Below are positions 43,501 to 54,159 of a stretch of 64,000 nt of DNA, in pieces (positions within the stretch are counted from its first letter, which is position 1; each line of letters starts with the position of its first letter). The stretch lies in the NCBI GenBank assembly GCA_016801845.1, contig CM028918.1, forward strand, positions 21,130,001 through 21,194,000, written 5' to 3'. The translations under genes were made by a program, and so were the position numbers. The stretch is from Polydactylus sextarius (lineage: Eukaryota > Chordata > Actinopteri > Polynemidae). The notes beneath the pieces were generated by a model that was given only the letters and a program-made list of their open reading frames with translations, was not told where the DNA came from and did not search any database.

Positions 43501-46500
43501 ACAGAGAGGCGGTAGCTCACTGACCAATCAGGGAATCGCCAAATTCATCAATGAGAAGATCAGGGAGAATTCATTTCCTGATAGAAACCACAACCTGTTC
43601 CACTGTCTGAATGAACTGAATGATCATTCTCTAGTGGAGGAGATCCAACAGTCCTTGATATCACGGCATCTCTCCACAGATAAACTGTCTCCTGCTCAAT
43701 GGTCAGCACTGGTCTTCATCTTACTGTCCTCAGAAAAAGATCTGGATGTGTTTGATTTGAAGAAATACTCTGATTCAGAGGAGGCTCTTCTGAAACTGTT
43801 GCCAGTGGTCAAAGTCTCCAAGAAAGCTGTGTAGGTGTAATAAAAACTATGTTCTTAAAAATCAACATTTAGTACTTCATTTATTCAAGAGGAGGACATT
43901 AAAATATTTTATTGTTCATAACTGATTCTTCCCCAGGTTAAGCAGCTGTAACCTCTCAGAGATAAGTTGCAAAGCTCTCTCCTCAATCCTCAGCTCCAAG
44001 TCCTCTGGCTTGAGACACCTGAACCTGAGCAACAACAACTTGCAGGATTCAGGTGTGAAGCTTCTGTCTGAGGGATTGAAGAGTCAACACTGTAAGCTGG
44101 AAACTCTCAGGTGATGATACAGTCATTGTTTTTAAATGACCATTAAATGCTGGTTTATATACAGTTTTATGTCAGTTAGAAAACACTGGCACCTGCTCTA
44201 TACAGAAAGGTTTCCACTGCTTCTCGGTTGTCATTTTTGAGAACACATCTCTGATACTGGGTTGGACCCTGTTACGCACTTACTTCCTTGTGAAATTGAT
44301 TAAACAAGGCAGTGGAAACATTTTTGCGAGATTATCTTTACGATTATCTTTAATCTTTTTTGCTGCGCATTTCACATTTCACATTTCACCACATTCTGAG
44401 AGGTCCTTTGCTGGTGAGAAGTGATTACTGTGGAGGTCAGTAGACTACAGTATACTAAAGCTGTAGGAGAATTGAGATCAGAAAAAAAATCAGATGGGGG
44501 AATGATTTCCTTTTTTGACTTGCTTTTTTGAAATTGTATCCACCGTGGTTCCAGTTTCCTTTTCTCAGATGACCTAGTGAAATCCACCATGGTCTTCTGT
44601 AGATGTGATTAATTAACTTGAGGGTTCAATGTAGATGCACTTCTGCAGTGCTACAACACTGGTTATTTGAAATACCACAGCTTTCCTGTCATGTTGAACT
44701 GTCTGGCCATGTCCTCTGACTTCTCTCATTGACAAAGCATTTTCACTTCCTCGATTTTCTACCATTATCCACATGTCCTCTGAACATTGTTGTACATGGA
44801 AATGCAGAAGATCAGCAGTTTGTGAGATGTTCAAATCCGTCTGACACCAACAGTTACATTTAGTCATTTGGCAGAGTTAATTTACAAGTGAGGGAAAGAA
44901 CTAAAGCCATAGATGACACAAAACATGCAAACAAGAGTTGTATCAGTTCAATGAGTAAAAGTGCAAGGAGATCAAGTATGATTACCTAGTGCAGACATTA
45001 GAGATGTTAGGTTGTTAGAAGAGTTAGAAGATGTTCTCAAAAGTCTTCATGTTTTCGAGAATTTCTTGAAGAAATAGAGGGAATCCCCTGCTCTTAAAGC
45101 ATTAGGGAGCTCATTCAGCCACTAAGAGAGATCGATTGGTTGGGATGACTAAGGTTTAGTTGGAGGTAGTGTTCCTGCAACCATGAGGACATATCTGCAA
45201 GTCAAGCCAAGATCTATGTCGAGACTGTGGAATCATCTCGTGAAAAATTCAATTGGTCAGGACTGGTTGTATTTTGTGTCATAATGAGAAAATTTTTGTA
45301 TGTTTGTGTGTGTTCAGTCTGTCAGGCTGTCTGATCACTCAGGAAGGCTGTGCTTCTCTGGCATCAGCTCTGAGCTCCAACTCCTCTTATCTGAGGATGC
45401 TGGACCTCAGTAACAACAACCTGCAGCCAGCAGGGGTGAAACTGCTGTATGCCGGACTGAAGGATCCATACTGGAGACTGGACACTCTCAGGTATGGACT
45501 GATACTATTAACTCACACAAGTTGTTTGTCACCATAATAACCTATAGGTAACATTATGTCTAAACAAAGTAGTCTGTACAACCAATCTCGTCTAAAGTTA
45601 AAATGAGGACAGAGCATAAAGTTATCAACAAGACTCAGGAAATCATGCAGATGAGTTAATGTCTTCAAAGAAGTGTATGACGATGATGATTTACATGCTT
45701 TTAGTGATCTACAAGCTGAATATGACTTACCTTACTAACACTTTTCTTTTATTTATAGTTGAGATCTGCCATTAAGGCATATGGTGCCCCATGAGTTTTA
45801 ACATTTCCAACACACCGATTGCATAAACTATTTGCTTTGCAAAGCCAAATATGAGGGATGGTTTCAAAACTTGAAAAAAATTATTTCTGATCCTCATGTG
45901 CCATTACTTGAAGGTATATGTAGGGTATATGTGCAGGGACTTGCCTGCTGCAAAAGAGGAAGAAATTTGCTGGGACACAGTATGGGAAGAATCTAAATGA
46001 CACCTCCAAAAACCCTGCTCATCAATTGATAAATTTAGAATTTATTTAAATTTATTTAAGATAAATCCCCACTGTGGGACGATTAAAGACTTATCTTATC
46101 TTAATTTAGATGTATCTAAGTCCCAGAAAACCTCATGTTATAAAAATCATCACATCCTCTAATACTCTTTACTAATTTATAATTCTAATACTCAGTGCTT
46201 TAGGATCACTAATACACGTATTGGGAATGCTCCAGTGTCTTTCCTTTTTAGAGACAAATCTCTGCCATCCAGAGTGATAAGCTTGAGGTTACTATTCCAA
46301 TGTTACAGACTTTACTCCTGCTTAATGATGACTCCACCTTAGAACTTTCTCCTCAGCAGAGGTAGATATTATGGGCTGGCCTCACTGCAGCTAAGAAGAT
46401 GTTGGTCCTGAGATGGTTGCCTCACAATTTCTCATGGAAGAAATGGACCAACTCTTTTCTAGATATAGTTATGATGGTGAGATCAGCCAATGCAGCCAAC

Positions 46501-49500
46501 CAGAAAAAAAACAGAAAATATGTGCATGGGATGGGATGCAGCTTACATCATGCCAATCTGAAAAATGGAAAACACATAAGCTAAAAACAGAAATGGAAAT
46601 GTTGCTTAGTTTCTCACTCTCACTGTATGACAGAGTTAAGTGGCTGTATCAAAGTGTTAGTTTAAGAAACTTTGCAAAGGGGTGCTGCATTCAGTTTATT
46701 TGAATGCAGCACCCTTTCAGTAAAATAAGGCATGAAGGGGGAAGTATTTTAGAAGCTTTACAACTAATCAACTAGCAGTTGTCTTTTGATGAATGCTGAC
46801 ACCTTAAAATGCCATCTATCAGCAGTGGGGACTCTTATTGGATGGTATAGGCTCGTCATTCAAAATGGAACATTATTAAATTCACATTTTCCCATTTCCA
46901 GGCAGAATATATATGACTCTGACTGTCTTTCCTCTTCCAGGGTGGATGATGCTGAAGACCATAGACTAACACCAGGCTTGAGGAAATGTAAGTGTGTATA
47001 ATATTTAACATATTAAGTCGATAGTTGAGTAGGTAAGCAGAATTTACATTCATGCATTTACTGTTATCTCAATAGAGCTAGCTGCAGCTCAGAGACAGCG
47101 CAAGTAAACTTCAGACCTCGCGCATGTGCGACTAGTAAATTTCAAGCAGTGCAAGTAAATTTTCACATCCAGTCACACACTTCCAATCAAACACAAAAAC
47201 CCAAACACAGGCAGAGGCGCAGGATGCACTAGTCTTTCTTCGCCTAGTACACACAGAAACACAAGAAGAAGAAGTTTACCATTAAGCTGCAAATAATAGC
47301 TGAGTGGCGAACGGACGCCTGTCTCTTTTATTAGCCAGGAGCTGCAACACATTTGGATAACAAATACCAGTCTCAAAGAATGGCCAGGTCTGATTTTCTC
47401 CTTGTCGTTGAATTTAGCTCATTCTAACTCCCCTGTACCCAGACCAGAGCATGTGAGCAGAGCGTGTGAAATATAGTCGGAGCGCAGCAAGGGTTTTTAT
47501 CCAAAGAAAGGAGCCATTGCTCAGTCGCGGAGGACACACACTCACGTGCTGTGAATCTGGCCATAGACTACAAGTTCCCATTGATAAATGACATTGAAAG
47601 ACTTAAAAACATAATGATACTGGAGCGCCACAGTACTTTGCCTTAAAAAATTAAACACCTGTCTCATATAGACGCCTGTCCAAAATAAACACAGGATCTG
47701 TTGAGTCATTCAGGAAAATAAACACCCAGGCAGCTTTACAGTATTTTCATTTATTAACCCTGGGCACTCTGGTTTTCTCCCACCGCCAAAAACATGCAAC
47801 ACTGGGGATAGGTTAATTGGGCATACTAAACTGCCCGTAGGTGTGGATGTGATTGCAAATGGTTGTTAGTCTAAATGTGTGGCCCTGCAATGAGCTGTCC
47901 AGGGTGTACCCTGCCTTGCTACATAAAGGGGTAGAATGGATAAAGGGGTAGAAATTGGATGGATGGAACTGTTTATGCACCTTCGCTGGTGGTCTCGTTG
48001 ATATAGAATTACAAGGTTTTTTGTCATAATAATGCTAATAAATTTAACAACACCTGCAACACAAACAACTCCAGGATTGTTGTTGTTACCTTTTGTTACC
48101 TGCAGGTTCTTGCTACTACTTCTCCTGGTCATGTGGGGTTGTGATATTATCATTGTCAGAAAGCACAGTTTTGCCCATCTATATGACAATGTGTTGTGGC
48201 GGCGTTGTGACATTTTCCCACTCTGGAACGCATTTTCAGAAAATACCATTTCAGGGCACCCAGAACGCCAGAGCCATGTGGGTGAAAAGCTGTAAAGATA
48301 AAATACTTTGCTGTTTCGACCTAGAAATGTTGCAGCATGGACATGCCAGTGGAAGGATGGATGAATGAACAATGGCTAGACTAACTATCAACCAGTTCTT
48401 TACATCCAACTGTATACCCTCAGCAATGCTGTTGAGGTACTTTTCATTAACCAGCCTCACACTGTCAGGCCAGGTCGGGCCAGTGGCAGGGCCATTTGGG
48501 GGCAACCTAGGTGCTAGTGTCCCAAGTCAACCCCCGAGACTTTTGTGTTCAGATGGTCAGGCCACTAGCTGTTCCGGATTACCCTTCGGCCAGCCCCCGT
48601 TTGTGAAAACGTAAACCATGACTGCCCATTTTCGAACAGGATAGGAGGTTCAAGCATCAAAACATAAATGACTAGTGGCAAGTAAATAATCAATTCTGTT
48701 GCTGGCTTCACACCAGCTTTGCACAGCCAGCTTCACGCTGTCGGGCCAAAGCCGGGCTAACTGAGATGTGCCAGGGCTAATTGCTTTCACACCTGGTACC
48801 ATGTCGGGGCTGTCTCAGGGCCACTAGCTGTAGGTGTGGAGACAGCAGGTAGAGGCAATAAAGACAGCAGTACAGAAATGTATTTACAATTTTAGCTGCT
48901 ACAGAGAATGATGAACTGACATGAAACACATCGCGGCAGAGTTTTCCAAAGTAAGCATCCAGAAAACTGCTCTGTCCAAGAAAAACTTAAGAAACTGCAG
49001 GCGTAGTATAACTATGCTAGCGGCAGTTAGCAAGCTAACTTCTTACAGCAGACCCAGCAGTAAATCTGGTACAACGGGGCCAGAGAGGGGCTAGAGGTGG
49101 CGTTAACGTTAAGGTAGGGTCAACCCTTTGCTCTGTGGAGACAGCAGATAAAGGCACTGAAGATGATACTACAGAAATATATCTATGATTTAAGCTGCTA
49201 CAGAGAACGATGGGCTGACAGTTCTGGTCTCACAATGATGTTTGTACTCTGCTCAGGTCATGAAACACATGGTGGCAGAGCTTTCCAAGGAAAGCATCCA
49301 GAGAGCTGCCCTCCAAGTCTGAGAATAACTTAAAAAACTGCGGGCGCAGTATAAGCTATGCTAGCGGCAGTTAGCCACTGATGACCTTCAGAGTGGTCCT
49401 GATGCTGAGTAGAGCAAATACATTATTGTCACTGAGGCTGAGGGGTTTGTCAGTCTGCAAACAAAACAACAATAAATGGTGTCAGATGATTAACTGCTTT

Positions 49501-50072
49501 TTTATTGTATATTCTTTCTTCCATTAGTTTCCTGTAATCTCTCACTGGACCCAGTTACAGCACACAGACACCTCAGACTGTCTGGCAACAACAGGAGGGT
49601 GGAGTTGGTCAATGAACAGCAGCCATATGATGATCACCCAGAGAGATTTGACATCTTCTGTCAGCTACTTTGTAGAAATGGTCTGTCTGGTCGCTGTTAC
49701 TGGGAGGTTGAATGGAGAGGGCAGGTCGACATAGCCGTGACCCTCCGAGGAATCAGGCGGAAAGGATACAGACAGGCCTGCAGGTTTGGAGGGAATGACC
49801 ATTCCTGGTGTCTGAGCTGCTCCAATTCTTTTTACTCTGTCTGGCACAACAACAGAGAAACACACATCCCTCTCCCTCCCTCTGCCATCTCTCATAGAGT
49901 AGCAGTGTATGTGGACTGTCCTGCTGGCTCTCTGTCCTTCTATAGAGTCTCCTCAGACTCACTGATCCACCTCCACACTTTCAATACCACATTCACCAAT
50001 CTTTTCTACCCTGGGTTTAGGGTGTGGTTTGGTTCAGTGTCTCTGTGTTCTATGTTTGAAAACCTCTCCTGA
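37447..50072 (+). CDS. NLR gene 2: FISNA-NACHT-LRR-B30.2 protein with tyrosine-rich N-terminal repeats
   Basis: Coding exons: 37548-37561, 39677-39769, 40069-40164, 41375-41453, 41560-41794, 42042-43830, 43937-44110, 45318-45491, 46941-46987, 49528-50072. The sum is 3,246 nt with every junction in phase: 1,081 residues. Layout: tyrosine-rich repeat exons (5-94), acidic/basic helical exon (95-172), FISNA (about 180-225), NACHT with Walker A GVAGIGKT 266-273 and Walker B FIFDGLDE (first D at 342), winged helix/HD2 to 768, two LRRs (769-884), short linker, PRY/SPRY (901-1081). Predicted cytosolic immune receptor; B30.2 is a likely ligand- or partner-binding domain (family knowledge). The first exon is the least certain part. 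Confidence 0.85.
39677..39769 (+). CDS. NLR gene 2 tyrosine-rich repeat exon A
   Basis: 31 codons starting LYESPEYYEPIQRD and ending FYGSDAHYSADGR. Acceptor TGGTCAG, donor GTAAAC. Six tyrosines. Confidence 0.72.
40069..40164 (+). CDS. NLR gene 2 tyrosine-rich repeat exon B
   Basis: 32 codons, IYDIYERSESCVPSKRHH then IYGSEYLDDGR. Acceptor CCATTAG, donor GTAAAT. Shares the ending YGS(D/E)..DGR and the phase with exon A. Confidence 0.75.
41375..41453 (+). CDS. NLR gene 2 repeat exon C / linker
   Basis: LYHEMPDNLYGQPAPKTQAE then IDSTFM. Acceptor TTACAG, donor GTGTGT. Equivalent to the 60345-60423 exon of NLR gene 3, which ends IATVFM in the same phase. Confidence 0.8.
41560..41794 (+). CDS. NLR gene 2 charged helical exon
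   Basis: 78 codons: LLEEDITLFVKMQLKRFHKV, then an acidic SEDEGAEGSEDEEQ stretch and AFLKITMYFLRRMKQEYLA. Present in the same place in NLR gene 3 (62636-62840). Two amphipathic helices around an acidic loop; a death-fold-like role is an inference. Confidence 0.88.
42042..43830 (+). CDS. NLR gene 2 FISNA-NACHT-winged helix-HD2 exon
   Basis: 1,789 nt open. FISNA reads LYTELLITEGGTGEV, slightly shorter than usual. Walker A GVAGIGKT at 42,320-42,343; Walker B FIFDGLDE; sensor-1 LWITTRP; HIMCHIPVFCW; FVHLSVQEFLAALYV. Acceptor TTCAG, donor GTAGGT. Confidence 0.95.
43937..44110 (+). CDS. NLR gene 2 LRR exon 1
   Basis: 174 nt: CNLSEISCKALSSILSS, LNLSNNNLQDSGVKLLSEG. Acceptor CCCCAG, donor GTGATG. 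Confidence 0.9.
45318..45491 (+). CDS. NLR gene 2 LRR exon 2
   Basis: 174 nt: SGCLITQEGCASLASALSSN, LDLSNNNLQPAGVKLLYAG. Acceptor GTTCAG, donor GTATGG. Confidence 0.9.
45900..46640 (+). mobile_element. L1-like LINE 3' fragment in NLR gene 2 intron
   Basis: Plus-strand pieces include KEEEICWDTVWEESK and AAKKMLVLRWLPHNFSWKKW, the C-terminal part of fish L1 ORF2. Frameshifted. Confidence 0.6.
46941..46987 (+). CDS. NLR gene 2 linker exon before B30.2
   Basis: 47 nt, VDDAEDHRLTPGLRK. Matches the short acidic-to-PGLRK linker between LRRs and B30.2 in fish NLRs. Acceptor CTTCCAG, donor GTAAGT. Confidence 0.85.
47755..47970 (+). mobile_element. Teleost SINE-type repeat ending in TGGATGGATGG
   Basis: Contains 'ggttttctccc', 'aaaacatgcaac', 'ggttaattggg', 'aactgcccgtaggtgtg', 'gagctgtccagggtgtaccctgcc' and a ggatgg tail: the common repeat of many fish genomes. 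Confidence 0.75.
48830..49380. repeat. Two tandem diverged copies of a roughly 250-300 bp repeat
   Basis: 48,830-49,035 and 49,133-49,375 share 'gtggagacagcag', 'gctgctacagagaa', 'catgaaacacat', 'gcatccaga' and 'ctatgctagcggcagttagc'. Nature unknown; no coding signal. Lies in the intron before the B30.2 exon. Confidence 0.65.
49528..50072 (+). CDS. NLR gene 2 PRY/SPRY (B30.2) exon with stop codon
   Basis: Begins SCNLSLDPVTAHRHLRLSGN (PRY), then RFDIFCQLLC, GRCYWEVEWRG, VDIAVTLRGI, GGNDHSWCL and a final YPGFRVWFGSVSLC. TGA at 50070-50072. All the canonical B30.2 motifs are present. Confidence 0.94.
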
Positions 50073-50336
50073 GTGAAGGGACTCTCACTCTGCTGACTGA
50101 AGAATGACAGCTCGCCACTTCAGGTTTCATATTTAATTTCTAATATTTACAGCTAATCCAAATTGTCTGTGAGATTTTCTCTGGAGAAGCAAATTACAAA
50201 GATAAGATCTATATTGTCAGCCATGATGGTAATGTTGTTGGGCAATATGCTTTTTGTAATATAAAATTAGTAATAAGATATACAATACCCATAAGAAGTG
50301 TTTCATTCTTTCTGTAGATTTGGACTAATGTCATAT

Positions 50337-50342
50337 AATAAA
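50337..50342 (+). terminator. NLR gene 2 polyadenylation signal
   Basis: AATAAA 265 bp after the stop codon. Confidence 0.6.
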
Positions 50343-51370
50343 ACACTAGTTGATCGATGTCTCTGTATTATTAATACTACTACTACTATATAATAATAAT
50401 AATAATAAACATAGCTGTGAGCAGCAATGAGGTGGCTAAGCAGTAAAATAACTAAATTTAACAAATTTGCCAAAAATGTGCCAAAGGGACATTAATGGGA
50501 CAATCCACAGTATCAGCAGACATGAGAATTAAGTTGAAATCCAAATGCATAGTTTTTTTTCGAATTACAGAGTCCCCTAGTGGGAAAATGACATAAAATT
50601 GATTGGGCCTACTCAAGACCGGTTCCTGACTTTGATTAAAATACATCAAGGCTTTGCGAGATATGAGCTCACATCCTGTTTGGCAGCTTCACTGCTGATT
50701 TCATTTGTCATTGACAGATGAATACTTTGGTAGAAAAATAAAATCATGTCAGACTCTTGTCTGAAGGCACGGTCTGAAGAACATCTGTGTCAAGATTTGT
50801 GACGATCGGGCTAAATTTGAGTCCTGTGAGGAGTTAATTTTCACTTTCAATAAAATCCAATATGGTGGCCAGTTTTAATTGTTTCATAAAAAGTTTGCAA
50901 TGACCATCAATGGGTCAAGTCAGGCATCACAATTGAGTTCAAATTCAAAACGCATCAATATGAGCCAAAACACATTTTTGATAATACAGCCCCCTAGTTG
51001 CCAAATGACACCAAATGGATTGTGCCTACCCAGGATGGGTTTCTAAGACTGCTCACCAATTTTGATTACTTGAACTACTGCTGAGATGATGTTGCTGTGT
51101 GGACATGCCCTTAATCTATTGTGTAACAAACAGTGGAAGGAGTTGTATCATTGTGTGTTGGCAAACAATGGATGAATGAACAATCAATCAAAATCAGCAG
51201 CTTCGGCACTGATTTTGATCAAGATCATCTGTGCCAAGTTTCAAGCCAGTCAAACAATATTTGACAAAAAGGAGAAAAAGAAAATCCCTACACAAAACAA
51301 AAAATGCTCACATTTTCAGTTGTTGCATCTATCACAAGGGTCTACAACTGGGATAGATTTTTGACAGTCT
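50343..51370. other. Gene-free stretch after NLR gene 2
   Basis: Consists of old fish repeat wording ('gtgtcaagatttgtgacgat', 'aaatgacaccaaatgg') appearing twice in diverged form (about 50,450-50,900 and 50,900-51,250). No gene. Confidence 0.5.
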
Positions 51371-51399
51371 ATGATTAGTGTAGTAGATCCTCTGTTTGA

Positions 51400-53225
51400 A
51401 TTTACTAACTTAAGAATGTTTACTAGCTTAAGAATGTTGTCCTATTGTTCTTCTTCAAGAGTTAGCCCTAGATCTTGTTCCCATAGTTTTTTTTTGTTTG
51501 TTGTGGGAAGACTGAACGTAATGGAGGCCAGGGCACTAAAAATATGTGAAAGATTTAATCTCTGATTGGGGTTCATCATAAGAAGAGTATCTAACAATTT
51601 CTGTGGGGGAAGTCAGGATAGTTTTTCTGGACAAAATTCCTGATTTGAAAAAAAAAAAAAACTTGGTCAACAGATCAGTAAATGACATGAAAGTACCATT
51701 GTCATAAAGATTATTAATAGAGGTTGTGCCACGCTCAGACAAAAATTGAAAGGCAGAGTCCATAACTGTTGGTTTAAAATTATAGTTGTGCAGCACTGGA
51801 GCATAGATAGAGCAGTCTTGCCGGCCAAAATGATTCCTGAATTGCAACCAGATTTTGAGTGACTGGTTGACTACTGGGTTAATGCTTACACCAGTGGTTA
51901 ACACAGGAAGTGGAGAGCACAGCAATGCCCTCAATGAGGTCGGAGACCCAGGCAGGCTGATTGGTGATAGATTTGTCAGTCCAGTATAACTTTTTATGAA
52001 TGTTAGCTGCCCAGTAGTAGTGCAAAAAAGAGCAAGAGCAAGACCCCCCTACTTGCATAGGAAGCTGCAATATCTTTTTCTGTATGTGCACAGGTTTACT
52101 GGCCCAGATAGATTTTGACACTGATTTATTCAATTTAGCAAAGAACTTTTTTGAGATGAGTACAGGAATATGTTGAAAAAGGTAAAGGAACTTTGGCAGA
52201 TCAGTCATTTTGATGAGGTTCACCCTGCCAACTCAAGACAGGAGTAAAGTTGACCATCTAGCAAAGTCCTCCTCAACCTTATCAAGTAAGGGAACAACAT
52301 TTTTGTTGAAAGTATCTGCCAGGGTCCTAGTGATAAATATGCCCAAATATTTAAAACCTTTATCCACTCTTTTGAAATGAGTTATATTACTTGAAAGATC
52401 ACCTTCAAGTTGTTTATTGCAAATAGCTCAATTTTTTTTCCAAAACTGATTTTATAATTGGCCAAATTGTTTTAGAATGTCCAAGACTACTGGGAGAGAT
52501 GTAGAAGGATTTGATACGTAAAGGAGTAGATCATCTGCATACAGTGACAATTTGTGTACAGTACCTTGGCAAAGGATACCTTGAAATCTTGATTGAGATC
52601 TTATCCAGATGGCTAGAGGTTCAATAGCTATGGCAAACAATAACGGGGATAATGGACACCCTTGTCTTGTGCCATGGTAGTTGAAAAGGGGGTGAAATTG
52701 TGTAGTTTGTTTGTACAGATGCTACTAGAGATGAATATAGCAATTTCACCCATGAAATAAAGCCTGCTCCTAACCCAAATCTGCCCATTCAAAGAGAAAG
52801 GCCCATTCCACCCTGTCTAAAAATTTCTCAGCATCCAGTGACACCACAGCCTCAGGGGTGCTGGAGCTGGAAATGTTGAGTATATTAAAAAATCTTCTGG
52901 TGTTGTGAAATGAGTGTCTTCCTAACATGAGGCCTGTTTGATCTGATGGAATGATCCCTGGTAGAACCTGCTGAAGATGAAGCAATTGCAGTTCTGCTTC
53001 ATTTGTAGTTAAAAGATCTAATTCAGATTGAAGTTGCAGGCACCTTCTGTAGAGTGTGGGGTCTGCATTTTTAGAGTAATTGTCATCAACTTCCAGGAGC
53101 TGTGGTGTTAGTTCTAATTGTCTGGACATAGTCAGTTTTCTATGGTAGGCTGTATAGGAAATTATGTGACCTCTTAGATATGCCTTGAAGGTTTCCCATA
53201 CCCTGTGACATGTCATGGGTGTCAT
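51400..53225 (-). mobile_element. L1/Tx1-type LINE ORF2 remnant, 5'-truncated
   Basis: Minus-strand pieces in order: LHLQQVLPGIIPSDQTGLML (palm entry), VVSLDAEKFLDRVEW, FAIAIEPLAIWIRSQ, LSLYADDLLLYV (YADD catalytic motif) and the C-terminal IWLQFRNHFG region. Broken by frameshifts and stops; endonuclease absent. Confidence 0.85.
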
Positions 53226-53559
53226 TCATTTTTTTAAAAAATTGTATAGTGGATCTTAAAGAATCAACAAAAGGGTCATTTGTTTTCCTCCTGCAGGTGT
53301 GCTGACAGCCTAACAAAACATAAAATAAGACAACATTAATAAAATAAGTTTTTTTCTCCTCCTACACATTATTTATTTTATATGAAATTTCTGATTTAAA
53401 AAAAAACTCAATATATTTTAGACAAAAGATAATAAGAGTAAGACTAAATAAATAAATGTATAATTGATACATAATGGAACCTTATCAAGGTTGTCAACAC
53501 CTTTGCATCTGTTAATTTTAGTTAAGCTGCTATAGGATTAGACTGCTGGGGGACTCTGA

Positions 53560-54155
53560 CAATACACTGCTCCTCTCTGTCCCTCACTCCTCACGTCTCT
53601 TTCTCTACTTCATGTCCTGATATTTATATTTAAATATTACATATTTTTAACATCATCAGCTCTCTCTCGCAGTTGTGTCTCCCCCTACCCCTTTCTCTTT
53701 TACAGGAAGTTTTGACTCCAGAGCTGTTGGACTCCGATTCTTTGACGACATCATCACTTTCATCTTCATTATTATTATTATTATTATTGTAATATTAATT
53801 GTAATGATAATTTTACTTTAACAACTACTTGTAACCATCTACTCTCTACTGTCTCTTTCTGGTCTCCCACTTTTCTTCCTCCCCCCCCCCCCTCCCTCCC
53901 TCTCTCTTCCCTCTGTCTCTTCTCTTTTCCCTGTTTTCATTTCACTCCAACCGGTCGAGGCAGATGACCGTCCACTCTGAGTCTGGTTCTGCTGGAGGTT
54001 TCTTCTTGTTAAAAGGGAGTTTTTCCTCTCCATTGTTGCCAAGTGCTTGCTCATTGTGGAAATGTTGGGTTTCTCTATGTAAAGTGCCTTGAGATAAATG
54101 TTTTTATGACCTGGCGCTATATAAATAAAATAAATTGAATTGAAATTGAATTAAT
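53560..54155 (+). mobile_element. Teleost non-LTR retroelement 3' tail
   Basis: Holds 'caaccggtcgaggcagatgaccg', 'ctggttctgctggaggtttc', 'aaaagggagtttttcctc', 'gtgccttgagataa' and 'ggcgctatataaataaaat', followed by (TTGAA) repeats: the well-known 3' tail of fish LINE/SINE families. Confidence 0.85.
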
Positions 54156-54159
54156 AGTC

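Noticed and set aside
48032..48372. Overlapping 80-170 codon frames on both strands
   Set aside because: No recognisable domain, no splice context, located in an NLR intron next to SINE sequence.
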